Part shown: positions 49,216 through 59,627 of the stretch, piece after piece
Layout: every line of letters starts with the position of its first letter
Position numbering within the stretch: position 1 is the stretch's first letter
From: Vibrio natriegens NBRC 15636 = ATCC 14048 = DSM 759
GTDB taxonomy: Bacteria > Pseudomonadota > Gammaproteobacteria > Enterobacterales > Vibrionaceae
DNA length: 64,000 nt
Direction: 5' to 3'
Assembly (NCBI RefSeq): GCF_035621455.1
Contig: NZ_CP141822.1
Coordinates: forward strand, 2,294,001-2,358,000
The notes under the pieces: generated by a model
Told to the model about the DNA's origin: nothing
The model's input: the letters and a program-made list of their open reading frames with translations, nothing else
The model's database searches: none
Position numbers and translations under genes: made by a program

Positions 49216-51630
49216 TTAGAAGGTTCGACCGATAGTGAAGGTGAAGAATTCTTCATCATCGCCATCATATTTCTTAATTGGTTTCGCTAGTGAGAATACT
49301 AGAGGCCCCATTGGAGACATCCATTGCAACGCCGCACCATAAGATGAGCGGTAGTTGGTTGGATCTGAGTAGTCGTAATAGTATTTATCACCATACTCCG
49401 CACCTGAGTCGCGGTAGTCAAATTCCGTATCCCAGACACTTGCCATATCGAAGAAGATACTGGTGCGAATTTGATTACGAACTTCATCCGATGCGAACGG
49501 CGTTGGAACGATAAGTTCCAGGCTTGCCAATGCGACGGCGTTACCACCCACAGCATCGTCTGTTGCCGTATCAGCACCATTGTTTGAGCCCGAGTAATCA
49601 CGGTATACCGCTTTAGGACCAACCGAGTTGGAGCCGAAACCACGTAGCGATGTAAAGCCACCTGCGTAGTAGTTTTCGTAGAATGGGAACAAGTTATCGT
49701 TACCATTCGTTTCACCGTAGCCATTACCATAACCTAGGCGACCACGGAACAAGAGCGTGAACTCGTGTTTTTCGGTCAAAGGCATGTATTGACGAACATC
49801 GTACTGCATTTTGAAGTACTGAACATCAGAGCCAGGTACCGTCATTTTGTAAAACGCGCGTTGGTGATTACCTGCCGTCGGGAAGTAACCACGGTTCAGG
49901 TTATTACGTGTCCAGGAGATATTGATGTCAAAATCGTTAGTGTTCAATGAACCATCTGAATCAATATTGTCAGCTTGCGCACGTAAGAACTGCTCTACCT
50001 GTAAGTAGGGTGATAAGTTACCGATCTTGTTGTGCGTGTAGCCAACACCAAACTCAAAGCGGTTTAGCTCATCGAATGGGAAACCCCATGTCAGGCTACC
50101 GCCGTAACTTTGGTTGGTGTAGTCAACAATACCCGCTTCAGAGGCTTCAAACTCATCGTAGAAGATCTTACCGCCCAAACTTACCCCATCGAGGTTCCAG
50201 TATGGGTCGCGGTAATCTAAGCTGATGTTCTTTTGGTAATCGTTCATCATGGCATTAACACCAACGCGATTACCACTGCCTAAGAAGTTGTCCTGCTGCA
50301 GACCAACCTGGAAGCTGACACCAGATTCCGTACCGTAGCCAACACCAAAGTTGACACTACCTGAGTTCGCTTCTTTCACTGAGTAAACAAGATCTACCTG
50401 ATCATCACTTCCTGGAACACGAACGGTTTGTACTTCAACGTTTTCAAAGTAGCCAAGACGGTTAAGACGAGTTTTACCCGTTTCAATCGACTTAGAATTC
50501 AACCAGCTGCCTTCCATCTGACGCATCTCACGACGAAGCACTTCATCTTTTGTCGCGTTGTTACCCGTAAAGCGGATATCACGAACGTAAATTCGGTTAC
50601 CCGGGTCAACGTTTACGACCAATGAAACTTCTTTGTTTTCATCATCAAATTCAGGAATGGTATTTACCTGCGGATACGCATAACCAGACTCACCTAAAAC
50701 GCGCTTAACGCCTTCTTCCATCGAAGTGACAAGCGAACCATTGTAAGTTTCGTTGCTGTCAAATGGCACCATGCTTTCGAACGCATCTTGTTCACCTACA
50801 AGGTCACCGCGGAATTTTACGTCCTTAACGGTGTACACCTCTCCCTCTTCCAAGCCAAGAGTAATGTATACCCCTTTCTTGTCAGGAGAGATTGCTACCT
50901 GTGTTGAATCAACGTTAAATTTCAGGTAACCACGATCAAGATAGAAAGACTTCAGCGCTTCGATATCACCAGCAAGTACCTGCTTTTGGTATTTTTCATC
51001 AGCTAGGAAATTCCACCAAGGCACGTCAACATTTAAGTTGAAACGGGACAATAGTTCTTCGTCAGAAAAGACTTCATTACCAATAAAGTTGATTTGCTGA
51101 ATTTTTGCCGATACACCTTCGGTGAAGACAAACTTCAGATCGGAACGGTTACGTGGCAATGGAGTAACGACCGCTTTTACTGTCGCGTTATATTTACCCA
51201 CGCTGTAGTAAAAATCTTCCAAGCCTTTTTCGATATTGCTTAGCGTTGTACGGTCAAGCGCTTCGCCTTCACGAATACCTGATGCGTTCAGGTTTTCTTG
51301 TAGCTGCTCGTCCTTGATTGCTTTGTTGCCTGAAAATGAGATGCTAGCAATGGTCGGACGCTCTTTTACTTGAACAACAAGCACCTCACCATCACGCAGT
51401 ACTCTCACATCTTCAAAGTTACCAGATGCGTACAGTGCGCGGATAATTTCTGCAACATCGCCTTGGCCAATGGTATCACCGACGCGGACAGGCATTTTCA
51501 GCAACGCAGCACCTAGTGCAACACGCTGCAATCCATCGATTTCAATATCTTGAACTACGAAGTTCTCTGCTCCATTTGCAGACACACTGGTCGCCAGTAA
51601 ACTTGCAAATAGAATTCGCTTAATCGCCAT
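49216..51630 (-). CDS. bamA: Outer-membrane protein assembly factor BamA
   Basis: An 804-residue Omp85 protein, the core of the BAM complex. The signal peptide is [20 protein letters not shown]. Five POTRA domains fill about residues 24-425 (first: [20 protein letters not shown]), and a 16-strand barrel fills the rest, with the [16 protein letters not shown] lid motif in loop 6 (VRGF/Y-type) and a C-terminal Phe (FTFTIGRTF). It lies in the rseP-bamA-skp row as in E. coli. Confidence 0.98.
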   Translation of the reverse strand: MAIKRILFASLLATSVSANGAENFVVQDIEIDGLQRVALGAALLKMPVRVGDTIGQGDVAEIIRALYASGNFEDVRVLRDGEVLVVQVKERPTIASISFSGNKAIKDEQLQENLNASGIREGEALDRTTLSNIEKGLEDFYYSVGKYNATVKAVVTPLPRNRSDLKFVFTEGVSAKIQQINFIGNEVFSDEELLSRFNLNVDVPWWNFLADEKYQKQVLAGDIEALKSFYLDRGYLKFNVDSTQVAISPDKKGVYITLGLEEGEVYTVKDVKFRGDLVGEQDAFESMVPFDSNETYNGSLVTSMEEGVKRVLGESGYAYPQVNTIPEFDDENKEVSLVVNVDPGNRIYVRDIRFTGNNATKDEVLRREMRQMEGSWLNSKSIETGKTRLNRLGYFENVEVQTVRVPGSDDQVDLVYSVKEANSGSVNFGVGYGTESGVSFQVGLQQDNFLGSGNRVGVNAMMNDYQKNISLDYRDPYWNLDGVSLGGKIFYDEFEASEAGIVDYTNQSYGGSLTWGFPFDELNRFEFGVGYTHNKIGNLSPYLQVEQFLRAQADNIDSDGSLNTNDFDINISWTRNNLNRGYFPTAGNHQRAFYKMTVPGSDVQYFKMQYDVRQYMPLTEKHEFTLLFRGRLGYGNGYGETNGNDNLFPFYENYYAGGFTSLRGFGSNSVGPKAVYRDYSGSNNGADTATDDAVGGNAVALASLELIVPTPFASDEVRNQIRTSIFFDMASVWDTEFDYRDSGAEYGDKYYYDYSDPTNYRSSYGAALQWMSPMGPLVFSLAKPIKKYDGDDEEFFTFTIGRTF

Positions 51631-51673
51631 ACTTGTTCTAATTATTCCTTGCTACTGCTTTGTCTCTGAACTC

Positions 51674-53032
51674 TCACAGACGAGTAAAATCATTAAATAG
51701 CGCTAACGCCATGAGCGAGAAGATGATCGCACCACCAATTCGGTATCCCATTTCCTGTATTCTTTCTGGAACTGGGCGTCGAATAACCGCTTCAATTGCA
51801 AAAAACAACAAATGACCGCCATCCAACATTGGTAAAGGTACGAGGTTAATAATACCTAGGTTAACACTAATTAGAGCGAGAAAACCTAAAAAATAGACCA
51901 GACCATAGTCTGCCGTCGCCCCTGCCCCTTTCGCAATTGAAATAGGGCCACTCAGATTATTCAGGCCAACGTCGCCGACAATCAGTTTCTTGAGCATACT
52001 GACTGTCAGTCCGACAACTTGACCCGTTTTATCAATCGCTTTACCAATTGATTCGAATACACCAAACTGTAAATCGAAGCGATAACTTTCGGGCCATTCT
52101 GCGACTTCAGGGGCAATGCCCGCGAAGCCAATGACGTCTTTGTTAGCCAGCTCACGACTGCCCGGGGTCAACGTTAATGTCTGATGATAACCGTCACGTA
52201 GAACGGTCAACTCGATTGGTGTGTTTGGGTTAGAGCGAACTGCTTCTACCACATCATCCCAAACGGCCACCGTCTTACCAGCAATCGAAACGATTTCGTC
52301 TCCTGGCATTACTCCAGCTAGCTCAGCGGCACCACCTTCTGTAACTTGCTGGATCGTCGTATAAATCTCCGGTGTATACGGTTCAAAGCCTAAAGAGTGC
52401 ATCGCAGACTCTGTTTCCGGATCAAATTGCCAATCACGAAGGTCGAGCGTCTTTGTCACCTCAGAGCCGATTTCATCATTTGCTTCCACGGTAACTGTCA
52501 TCAAATCATCACCAATATGAGAAATCAATCCCATATTTACTGATTCCCAGTCCGGAGTTTTGATACCAGAGATTGCTTTTAGTTCCATCCCAGATTCAAT
52601 TCCTGCCTCAGCAACAATCGAATTGGGCGTAACATCACCCACTACAGGCTTAACTGCGGGTACACCAATGAGGAAAACCAGCCAATAAGCAAAGATAGCA
52701 AATAAGAAGTTAAAGATGGGGCCTGCAGCCACAATCGAGGTGCGCTTCCAAAGCGGCTTTTGATCAAAAGCTAAGTGCTTTTCATGTTGAGGAACGTCAT
52801 CAACACGGCTATCCACCATTTTGACATAGCCGCCAAGAGGGATCATAGAGATGCTGTATTCGGTTCCGTCTTCGCCCATCTTTTTCCAGATTGACTTACC
52901 AAAACCGATTGAAAACTTTTCAACTTTAACGCCGCAACGACGCGCAACCCAAAAGTGACCAAACTCGTGCACAGCCACAAGAATGCCAAGTGCAACGATA
53001 AAAGAAACGAGATTCCACAAAATACCAGTCAT
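51674..53032 (-). CDS. rseP: Sigma-E regulator site-2 protease RseP
   Basis: A 452-residue inner-membrane metalloprotease that cuts RseA within the membrane to release sigma-E, and clears signal-peptide remnants. The zinc site HEFGH is at 22-26 in the first helix; the third ligand Asp404 is in PMLDGGH. Two PDZ domains lie between (about 115-310). It starts one base inside the dxr stop (TAATG) and precedes bamA, itself a sigma-E target in other bacteria. Confidence 0.97.
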   Translation of the reverse strand: MTGILWNLVSFIVALGILVAVHEFGHFWVARRCGVKVEKFSIGFGKSIWKKMGEDGTEYSISMIPLGGYVKMVDSRVDDVPQHEKHLAFDQKPLWKRTSIVAAGPIFNFLFAIFAYWLVFLIGVPAVKPVVGDVTPNSIVAEAGIESGMELKAISGIKTPDWESVNMGLISHIGDDLMTVTVEANDEIGSEVTKTLDLRDWQFDPETESAMHSLGFEPYTPEIYTTIQQVTEGGAAELAGVMPGDEIVSIAGKTVAVWDDVVEAVRSNPNTPIELTVLRDGYHQTLTLTPGSRELANKDVIGFAGIAPEVAEWPESYRFDLQFGVFESIGKAIDKTGQVVGLTVSMLKKLIVGDVGLNNLSGPISIAKGAGATADYGLVYFLGFLALISVNLGIINLVPLPMLDGGHLLFFAIEAVIRRPVPERIQEMGYRIGGAIIFSLMALALFNDFTRL

Positions 53033-54237
53033 TAGCCACGCTCGCGTATCAATTCAAGGGCGATAGTTCTAGCCATTCTATCTAGCTCTAACAAGCTTTC
53101 CAAGCTATTCACATTCTCAGCTTTGCAGCTTGCACTGATTTTATTCAACACAGCCCCATTGATGCGAGCTATGTCAGTAAAACCAAGGCGATTATTTAGA
53201 AATGCATCAACAGCCACTTCATTCGCTGCATTAAGTGCCGTCGTCGCATGTTGACCTTCGTAACACGCATCAATCGCCAGTTTCAAACATGGGTATCGCG
53301 CAAAGTCAGGCTGCAAGAAAGTCAGCTCACCAACCTGAGTGAAATCCAGCGGTTTAACCCCTGCATGCACGCGAGACGGGTAAGACATGGTCAGTGCAAT
53401 TGGCGTTGCCATATCTGGCTCGCCCATTTGAGCCAAAACAGAACCATCGCGATACTGCACCATAGAATGAATCACTGACTGCGGATGAATAATTACTTTT
53501 AACTGCTCGCGTGATGCGTTAAATAGCCATTTCGCTTCGATGTACTCTAAGCCTTTGTTCATCATTGTCGCAGAGTCAACCGAGATTTTTGGCCCCATTG
53601 ACCAATTAGGGTGTGCAATAGCCTGTGCTGGCGTGACTTTTTCTAACTCAGCAATGTCAGTATAACGGAATGGCCCACCAGAGCCTGTCAGTAAAATATG
53701 AGAAATTCCATGCTCATCTAGATGACATCGACCTAAACTGGTTTGAACTTGCTCTGGAAGACACTGGAAAATAGCATTGTGCTCGCTATCGACAGGCAGC
53801 AACTCTGCGCCATACTGCTCAACCGCATCAATGAATAGCTGCCCTGACATGACCAATGCTTCTTTGTTCGCCAGTAGCACTCGTTTACCTGCTTTTACCG
53901 CGGCCATCGTAGGCAATAAACCAGCAGCACCAACAATCGCCGCCATTACGCTATCGACTTCATCTAATGAAGCAACATGACAAAGAGCGTCAACACCACC
54001 AAGTACCTCTGTACCCGGAGCTAAAGAATCGAGTTCAGACTTCAGCGCAGTGGCCGCAGACTTATCCGCCATAACAGCGTATTTAGGCTGCCATTTACGA
54101 CAAAGTGCCACCATCTTTTCAACGTTAGTACCGGCTGCAAGTGCTACGACAGAAAATAGCTCTGGATTCTGTTCGACCACTTTAAGTGTGCTTGCACCTA
54201 TAGAACCTGTTGCACCAAGAATCGTTAACTTTTGCAT
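53032..54237 (-). CDS. dxr: 1-deoxy-D-xylulose 5-phosphate reductoisomerase Dxr (IspC)
   Basis: A 401-residue enzyme that makes 2-C-methyl-D-erythritol 4-phosphate in the non-mevalonate isoprenoid pathway, using NADPH. The Rossmann loop [12 protein letters not shown] is at the N-terminus; [24 protein letters not shown] and [23 protein letters not shown] are the substrate and metal motifs. Here it lies between cdsA and rseP, unlike E. coli where it lies between frr and uppS. Confidence 0.97.
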   Translation of the reverse strand: MQKLTILGATGSIGASTLKVVEQNPELFSVVALAAGTNVEKMVALCRKWQPKYAVMADKSAATALKSELDSLAPGTEVLGGVDALCHVASLDEVDSVMAAIVGAAGLLPTMAAVKAGKRVLLANKEALVMSGQLFIDAVEQYGAELLPVDSEHNAIFQCLPEQVQTSLGRCHLDEHGISHILLTGSGGPFRYTDIAELEKVTPAQAIAHPNWSMGPKISVDSATMMNKGLEYIEAKWLFNASREQLKVIIHPQSVIHSMVQYRDGSVLAQMGEPDMATPIALTMSYPSRVHAGVKPLDFTQVGELTFLQPDFARYPCLKLAIDACYEGQHATTALNAANEVAVDAFLNNRLGFTDIARINGAVLNKISASCKAENVNSLESLLELDRMARTIALELIRERG

Positions 54238-54253
54238 GTTGTAAGACCGTTAT

Positions 54254-54281
54254 AAAAACTCAGGAGCGTAAAGCCGCTCCC
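54254..54281 (-). terminator. Terminator-like hairpin between cdsA and dxr
   Basis: Minus-strand GGAGCG/CGCTCC stem with a six-base loop, then TGAGTTTTTAT, right after the cdsA stop. Probably partial attenuation. Confidence 0.55.
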
Positions 54282-54287
54282 GATAAA

Positions 54288-55130
54288 TTAGAATACGTAG
54301 TAAAGAAGAGCAAAGACGGGGAATGCAGCGGTTAGGCTATCGATGCGATCAAGCACGCCGCCGTGTCCTGGAATTATATTACTGCTGTCTTTAATGCCTG
54401 AGACGCGTTTGAACATACTTTCCACCAAGTCGCCAAGCACGGAAATGACAACCGTGATAAGCGTGATGATCACCATATGAACTGAACTCGTGAAATGAAT
54501 ATCAAACCAGTCAGCGAATAACCAACCAACGAGCAGAGCAGCAATGATGCCTCCAATTAAGCCCTCAATGGTCTTATTCGGGCTAACATTTGGCGCCATT
54601 TTGCGCTTACCCATACTTTTACCAGCAAAGTAAGCTCCGCTGTCTGCAGCCCATACCAAGAAACAAACGAAAAGAACAAGCTTTGCGCCGTGGTATGGAT
54701 CTACCGTGATATCGGAAGCTCTCAGGATGATGACGCTCCAAAGAAAAGGAATTAACGTCAGGAAGCCAAAAATGTGCCTTAGAACAAGGCTACTCTGCCA
54801 AGTTTTAGTGGTTTTTGGGTAGGTGATCGCCATTAAGCTGGCAATAATCCACCATACGAAACCAAGTCCAAGCATCGCATAGTGCGGCGTTGATAAGTGA
54901 TTGAGGCTATTTGCCTCAGGTGAGATGTAAAAAAAACTAAGTCCGGTAACAATTGCTGCCGGAATAAGCGCTGCAATTCTAGAACGACTGCCTGTAAACT
55001 GGGTCCACTCCCAAAATCCTAACAAGGTTATCGCTGTCAATGCGATGATAAAACCCATCAGGGGTAACTTAAAAATGCCTAAAATAACCAGGGGAGCTAA
55101 AATTAGTGCCGTTATTATTCTCTGTTTCAA
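54288..55130 (-). CDS. cdsA: Phosphatidate cytidylyltransferase CdsA
   Basis: A 280-residue membrane enzyme that makes CDP-diacylglycerol from phosphatidic acid and CTP. It has about eight hydrophobic segments and the CDP-DAG synthase signature near the C-terminus (APNVSPNKTIEGLIGGI and SVLGDLVESMFKRVSGIKDSS with the catalytic Asp residues, then PGHGGVLDRIDS). It starts 12 bp after uppS. Confidence 0.96.
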   Translation of the reverse strand: MKQRIITALILAPLVILGIFKLPLMGFIIALTAITLLGFWEWTQFTGSRSRIAALIPAAIVTGLSFFYISPEANSLNHLSTPHYAMLGLGFVWWIIASLMAITYPKTTKTWQSSLVLRHIFGFLTLIPFLWSVIILRASDITVDPYHGAKLVLFVCFLVWAADSGAYFAGKSMGKRKMAPNVSPNKTIEGLIGGIIAALLVGWLFADWFDIHFTSSVHMVIITLITVVISVLGDLVESMFKRVSGIKDSSNIIPGHGGVLDRIDSLTAAFPVFALLYYVF

Positions 55131-55142
55131 ACTAATTAGTCC

Positions 55143-55898
55143 TTATTGAGCTGCCATCAATGCCTTTACTTGTTCACCAGTGCAGCCAAAACGGCGCTCT
55201 CGGTTAATAAACCAGGTTACTGCTTCGACCAGACTGTCTTCATCGAATTCTGGCCAGTATTCTGGTGTAAAGTACATCTCAGCATATGCCATTTGCCACA
55301 ACATAAAGTTGCTAATGCGGCACTCACCACTGGTGCGGATAAGAAGATCCACCTCAGGTAAGTCTGCCATGGTCAAATGCTCGGTGATTAATTGCTCATT
55401 TATATCCTCTACACGTATTTCACCATTACGTGCTTTTTGTGCTAACGCTTTGGTTGCCTGTGTGATATCCCATTTGCCGCCATAATTGGCTGCAATGTTG
55501 ATCACCATACCAGTGTTTTCTGCCGTTAGCTTTTCTGCTTCGATAATCTTCTTTTGCAGGCGCTCGCTAAATCGGCTGGTATCACCGATCACTCGCAACT
55601 GTAAGTTGTTTTTATGTAGTTTTTTTACTTCACTGGACAGAACTGAGATAAACAGTTCCATCAATAGGCCAACTTCTTCCTCGGGACGACGCCAATTTTC
55701 GCTGCTAAAAGCAAATAACGTCATGGATTTTATACCAAGCCGAGAAGCCGCTGCGACCGTCTTACGAACCGCACTTACGCCTTTTTTGTGGCCGAATACA
55801 CGAGGTTTTCCTTTGGACTTAGCCCAACGACCATTACCGTCCATTATGATGGCAATATGTTTAGGAAGGGAGTCAGAGAAGGCTTGAGAATTTTGCAT
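55143..55898 (-). CDS. uppS: Undecaprenyl diphosphate synthase UppS (IspU)
   Basis: A 251-residue cis-prenyltransferase that makes the C55 lipid carrier for cell-wall and O-antigen synthesis. The catalytic Asp20 lies in [35 protein letters not shown] and the C-terminal [22 protein letters not shown] are the conserved regions. It follows frr after a terminator and directly precedes cdsA. Confidence 0.97.
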   Translation of the reverse strand: MQNSQAFSDSLPKHIAIIMDGNGRWAKSKGKPRVFGHKKGVSAVRKTVAAASRLGIKSMTLFAFSSENWRRPEEEVGLLMELFISVLSSEVKKLHKNNLQLRVIGDTSRFSERLQKKIIEAEKLTAENTGMVINIAANYGGKWDITQATKALAQKARNGEIRVEDINEQLITEHLTMADLPEVDLLIRTSGECRISNFMLWQMAYAEMYFTPEYWPEFDEDSLVEAVTWFINRERRFGCTGEQVKALMAAQ

Positions 55899-55937
55899 AA
55901 GGAGTTAATTGAGTTCCATCAGTTGGACAGACTAACA

Positions 55938-55971
55938 TAAAAAAACGCTGAGCTGTGAGCACAGCGTTTTC
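55938..55971 (-). terminator. Terminator of frr
   Basis: Minus-strand AAAACGCTGtGCT/AGCtCAGCGTTTT stem with one mismatched pair, followed by TTTTTTT. Confidence 0.9.
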
Positions 55972-55994
55972 CAACAGTGATGTAGGTGGGAGTA

Positions 55995-56552
55995 TTAAAC
56001 TTCCATCAACTCTTTTTCTTTTGCAGCAAGAACTTCGTCGATCTTCTTAACTGCTACGTCAGTCAGTTTTTGGATCTCGTCTTGTGCTTTACGATCTTCG
56101 TCTTCAGAGATTTCTTTGTCTTTTAGAAGCGCTTTAAGATCGTTGTTTGCGTCACGACGGATGTTACGTACTGCAACACGACCACCTTCAGCTTCACCAC
56201 GAACGATCTTAACAAGGTCTTTACGACGCTCTTCTGTTAGCGGTGGAAGTGGAACGCGAATGATAGTACCAGCAGACATTGGGTTTAGACCAAGGTCAGA
56301 CATCATGATCGCTTTTTCAACTTTTTGAGTTAGCTCTTTGTCGAAAACTGTGATTGCTAGAGTACGTGCGTCTTCAGCTACAACGTTCGCAATTTGGTTA
56401 AGAGGAGTAGCAGCACCGTAGTACTCAACAGAGATACCAGATAGTAGGCTTGGATGTGCACGACCAGTACGAACTTTAGAAAGGTTGTTCTTTAGCGCTT
56501 CAACGCTTTTGTCCATGCGCTCTTGAGCGTCTTTTTTGATTTCGTTAATCAC
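55995..56552 (-). CDS. frr: Ribosome recycling factor Frr
   Basis: A 185-residue RRF that, with EF-G, splits the ribosome after termination. The long helices are clear ([36 protein letters not shown] and the C-terminal [33 protein letters not shown] region). The length equals E. coli RRF. It follows pyrH by 95 bp with a strong hairpin in the gap. Confidence 0.98.
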   Translation of the reverse strand: MINEIKKDAQERMDKSVEALKNNLSKVRTGRAHPSLLSGISVEYYGAATPLNQIANVVAEDARTLAITVFDKELTQKVEKAIMMSDLGLNPMSAGTIIRVPLPPLTEERRKDLVKIVRGEAEGGRVAVRNIRRDANNDLKALLKDKEISEDEDRKAQDEIQKLTDVAVKKIDEVLAAKEKELMEV

Positions 56553-56613
56553 GGTTTCACCTTAAAAATGTCATCTTTCCTGAAGAAAGCTTAAAAGGGT
56601 TGAGCAAAGCGAT

Positions 56614-56641
56614 ACGCCATCCAACACTTCTTGGATGGCGT
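56614..56641 (-). other. 11-bp hairpin between pyrH and frr without T run
   Basis: ACGCCATCCAA/TTGGATGGCGT perfect stem with a six-base loop, starting 7 bp after the pyrH stop. No T tract follows, so it is more likely a processing or mRNA-stability element than a terminator. Confidence 0.6.
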
Positions 56642-56647
56642 CTAGAA

Positions 56648-57379
56648 TTATGCGTCAGAGTTGATCAGCGTGCCTTCTTCTTCACCCATCACCACACGAC
56701 GTAGTGCGCCTGGCTTGTTCATGTTAAATACGCGGATAGGCATTTTGTGGTCACGAGCAAGTGTGAACGCAGCCAAATCCATTACTTTAAGCTCTTTATC
56801 CAGAACTTCTGCGTAAGATAGCTTATCATACAGCTCTGCGTCTGGGTTTGCTACTGGGTCAGCAGTAAATACACCATCAACTTTTGTCGCTTTTAGAACT
56901 ACGTCTGCTTCGATTTCGATACCACGTAGACACGCTGCTGAATCCGTTGTAAAGAATGGGTTACCTGTACCTGCAGAGAAGATAACAACGCGGCCTTGGC
57001 GAAGTTCACGAATCGCATCAGCCCAATTATAGTCGTCACATACGCCTTTAAGAGGAATTGCAGACATTACACGCGCGTTTACGTATGCACGGTGCAGAGC
57101 GTCACGCATTGCAAGGCCGTTCATTACTGTAGCAAGCATACCCATGTGGTCACCCACTACACGGTTCATGCCAGCTTCTGCAAGACCAGCACCACGGAAC
57201 AGGTTACCGCCACCGATAACTACACCAACCTGAACACCTAGTTCAACAAGTTCTTTAACTTCTTGCGCCATACGATCAAGGATCGCTGGATCAATACCAA
57301 AACCGTCTTCACCTTGAAGAGCTTCACCACTCAGTTTTAATAGAATACGTTGATACGCTGGTTTAGGGTTCGTAGTCAT
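56648..57379 (-). CDS. pyrH: UMP kinase PyrH
   Basis: A 243-residue hexameric bacterial UMP kinase of the amino-acid-kinase fold. It has [36 protein letters not shown] (phosphate binding), [18 protein letters not shown] and [12 protein letters not shown]. It makes UDP from UMP, linking with upp elsewhere in the window. Its position between tsf and frr is universal in gammaproteobacteria. Confidence 0.98.
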   Translation of the reverse strand: MTTNPKPAYQRILLKLSGEALQGEDGFGIDPAILDRMAQEVKELVELGVQVGVVIGGGNLFRGAGLAEAGMNRVVGDHMGMLATVMNGLAMRDALHRAYVNARVMSAIPLKGVCDDYNWADAIRELRQGRVVIFSAGTGNPFFTTDSAACLRGIEIEADVVLKATKVDGVFTADPVANPDAELYDKLSYAEVLDKELKVMDLAAFTLARDHKMPIRVFNMNKPGALRRVVMGEEEGTLINSDA

Positions 57380-57475
57380 GGAGTTTACCTTAACAAGAGA
57401 GTTGTTGATTAACAGTCATGGATAGCCACAAGCTTGCTTATAGCTATTCATCACGGCAAATCGTCTACTGCTCAT

Positions 57476-57503
57476 AAAAAGACCGCAGCCAAGGCTACGG
57501 TCT
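57476..57503 (-). terminator. Terminator of tsf
   Basis: Minus-strand AGACCGTAGCC/GGCTGCGGTCT stem with one mismatch and TTTTTATG after it, 24 bp past the tsf stop. Confidence 0.85.
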
Positions 57504-57526
57504 AATTTTTATGCAGTCTCTAAGGA

Positions 57527-58372
57527 TTAACCTTTTTGAGCCGCAGCAACTTCTTCAGCAAAGCTCATTTCTGCTGCTTTCTCGATACCTTCACCTACTT
57601 CTAGGCGAACGAATGTAGCAACTGAAGCGCCTTTTTCTTTCAGAATTTCACCTACAGTTTTCTTAGGTTCCATAATGAATGCTTGACCAGTTAGAGAGAT
57701 TTCGCCAGTGAATTTCTTCATGCGGCCAACAACCATCTTCTCTGCGATCTCAGCAGGCTTGCCTTCGTTCATAGCGATTTCAACTTGAACTTCTTTCTCT
57801 TTAGCTACTACGTCAGCTGGTACGTCTTCTGGGTTAACGTACTCTGGCTTAGAAGCTGCAACGTGCATTGCAACGTGCTTAAGAGTTTCTGCGTCGCCTT
57901 CACCAGCAACAACAACACCGATTTTCTCACCGTGACGGTAAGAAGCGATTGCAGCACCTTCAACGTACTGTACGCGACGGATGTTGATGTTCTCACCGAT
58001 TTTAGCTACTAGAGCTACGCGAGTTTCTTCGAATTGAGCTTGTAGTTCTTCAACTGTAGCTTTTGAAGCTAGAGCTGCAGCTGCAACTTCGTCTGCGAAT
58101 GCAGTGAAGTTACCGTCTTTAGCAACGAAGTCAGTTTGGCAGTTAACTTCAAGAAGAACAGCAACGCCGTTTTCTTCTTTGATGATGATTGCGCCTTCAG
58201 CAGCAACGTTACCAGCTTTCTTAGCTGCTTTCGCTGCGCCTGATTTACGCATGTTTTCAATTGCTAGTTCGATGTCTGCGTTTGCTTCTACAAGCGCTTT
58301 CTTACATTCCATCATGCCAGCGCCTGTGCGCTCGCGAAGTTCTTTAACTAGAGCAGCAGTTACAGTTGCCAT
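57527..58372 (-). CDS. tsf: Translation elongation factor Ts
   Basis: A 281-residue EF-Ts, the guanine-nucleotide exchange factor of EF-Tu. It begins [27 protein letters not shown], the conserved N-terminal UBA-like domain, and has TDFVAKD for the EF-Tu contact. The internal ATG at 58372 was taken; the frame runs 17 codons further upstream, but this is the family start. It is linked to rpsB through a partial terminator. Confidence 0.98.
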   Translation of the reverse strand: MATVTAALVKELRERTGAGMMECKKALVEANADIELAIENMRKSGAAKAAKKAGNVAAEGAIIIKEENGVAVLLEVNCQTDFVAKDGNFTAFADEVAAAALASKATVEELQAQFEETRVALVAKIGENINIRRVQYVEGAAIASYRHGEKIGVVVAGEGDAETLKHVAMHVAASKPEYVNPEDVPADVVAKEKEVQVEIAMNEGKPAEIAEKMVVGRMKKFTGEISLTGQAFIMEPKKTVGEILKEKGASVATFVRLEVGEGIEKAAEMSFAEEVAAAQKG

Positions 58373-58403
58373 TCTGTATTCCTCGTTTGATTCGAAATAA
58401 GGT

Positions 58404-58434
58404 AAAAAACAGGGGCCTAACATTGTTGGCCCCC
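58404..58434 (-). terminator. Attenuating terminator between rpsB and tsf
   Basis: Minus-strand GGGGCC/GGCCCC stem with an inner AAC/GTT pairing, then TGTTTTTT. A partial terminator at this place is known for E. coli rpsB-tsf. Confidence 0.75.
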
Positions 58435-58503
58435 ATTACTAACTATAACTTAGTTTATGCTACACAAAGGTTTCACATAGACCAAGTGTGACTAGAGCCG
58501 CTA

Positions 58504-59232
58504 TTATTCAGCTTCTACGAAACCGTCTTTTTCAGCAACTACAGCAACGTCTTTGTTACGACCTTCAGTTACTGCTGAAGCAGCAGCGTTTAGGTATAGC
58601 TGTACTGCGCGGATCGCGTCGTCGTTACCTGGGATAACGTAGTCAACGCCGTCTGGGTTAGAGTTAGTATCTACCACAGCGTATACTGGAATACCTAGGT
58701 TGTTAGCTTCTTTAATTGCAATGTGCTCGTGATCAGCGTCGATTACGAATAGAGCGTCTGGTAGGCCGCCCATATCTTTGATACCACCAAGAGATTTCTC
58801 TAGCTTCTCCATTTCACGAGTGCGCATTAGAGCTTCTTTCTTAGTTAGCTTGTCGAAAGTACCGTCTTGAGACTGAGTCTCTAGGTCTTTTAGACGCTTG
58901 ATAGACTGACGAACAGTTTTGTAGTTAGTTAGCATACCGCCCAACCAACGGTTGTTCACGTAGTACTGGTTGCTTGCGATAGCAGCTTCTTTAACAGCTT
59001 CAGATGCAGCGCGCTTAGTACCTACGAAAAGAACTTTACCTTTTTTCTCGCCAACTTTAGCGATTTCAGCTAGAGCGTCGTTGAACATTGGTACAGTTTT
59101 TTCTAGGTTGATGATGTGAACGCGGTTACGAGCGCCAAAGATGAATGGCTTCATTTTTGGGTTCCAGTAACGAGTTTGGTGACCGAAGTGAACACCAGCT
59201 TTCAGCATATCGCGCATTGATACAGTTGCCAT
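58504..59232 (-). CDS. rpsB: 30S ribosomal protein S2
   Basis: A 242-residue S2 protein beginning [27 protein letters not shown], with the C-terminal [22 protein letters not shown]. The ATG at 59232 has GAGG upstream and gives the family length; the frame is open 11 codons further into the leader. In E. coli S2 represses its own operon by binding the mRNA leader; a long leader is present here. Confidence 0.98.
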   Translation of the reverse strand: MATVSMRDMLKAGVHFGHQTRYWNPKMKPFIFGARNRVHIINLEKTVPMFNDALAEIAKVGEKKGKVLFVGTKRAASEAVKEAAIASNQYYVNNRWLGGMLTNYKTVRQSIKRLKDLETQSQDGTFDKLTKKEALMRTREMEKLEKSLGGIKDMGGLPDALFVIDADHEHIAIKEANNLGIPVYAVVDTNSNPDGVDYVIPGNDDAIRAVQLYLNAAASAVTEGRNKDVAVVAEKDGFVEAE

Positions 59233-59412
59233 TTTAAAATCCTCTATGGGGTTAGGCCTCCACATCCCCCATAACTCCGACCAAGCTTCTGCTCAGCACC
59301 CCGGAATATGTGACGGAATGTGTGTGATTTAAAGATAAAAGTTTGTCGGATGAAACCAGCTTCGTTGCTTTAGCTTTGACTAAGCAAAGAGAACAGACCT
59401 CTATTCCGGCGC
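59233..59412 (-). ncRNA. rpsB mRNA leader (S2 autoregulatory leader, t44-like)
   Basis: About 180 nt lie between the predicted rpsB promoter and start codon. The part next to the gene is G rich (GGGGGATGTGGAGGCC) and the further part T and C rich, so a stable fold is likely. In E. coli the equivalent leader (Rfam t44) binds S2 for feedback. I recognise it from position and size; the structure was not modelled. Confidence 0.55.
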
Positions 59413-59419
59413 GCTTTAT

Positions 59420-59449
59420 ATCATATTTTAGCTCAAGATGGCTAGTAAA
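59420..59449 (-). promoter_or_regulatory. Candidate rpsB promoter with GC-rich discriminator
   Basis: TTTACT-N18-TATGAT on the minus strand, followed shortly by GCGCGCC. A GC-rich discriminator is typical of stringently controlled ribosomal promoters. Confidence 0.55.
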
Positions 59450-59550
59450 AATTGTTTCTTATACTTTTCATTTTAGGCACGATACCTCCCTACTCAGCCT
59501 TAATTCTCTTACTACACTTCAAGTAAGAATGACTCATATTCTTAACTGGC

Positions 59551-59580
59551 TTGGGTTCACCGCCCGATGTCTGTTAGAAT
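59551..59580 (+). promoter_or_regulatory. Candidate sigma-70 promoter of map
   Basis: TTGGGT-N18-TAGAAT, ending 47 bp before the map start codon. Confidence 0.5.
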
Positions 59581-59586
59581 GCGGCC

Positions 59587-59612
59587 ATTCGCACGTTTAC
59601 GTGCTTACGAAT
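59587..59612 (+). promoter_or_regulatory. Hairpin in the map leader
   Basis: An inner stem GCACG/CGTGC (loop TTTA) lies within an outer ATTCG/CGAAT pair. It ends 15 bases before the ATG and close to the ribosome site, so it could tune map translation. Inference only. Confidence 0.4.
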
Positions 59613-59627
59613 AAGTAGAGAAAGCCA

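Noticed and set aside
49490..49530. Sigma-E-like GGAACTT inside bamA as promoter for skp-lpxD
   Set aside because: The -35-like motif lacks a proper TCTGA-type -10 at the right spacing.
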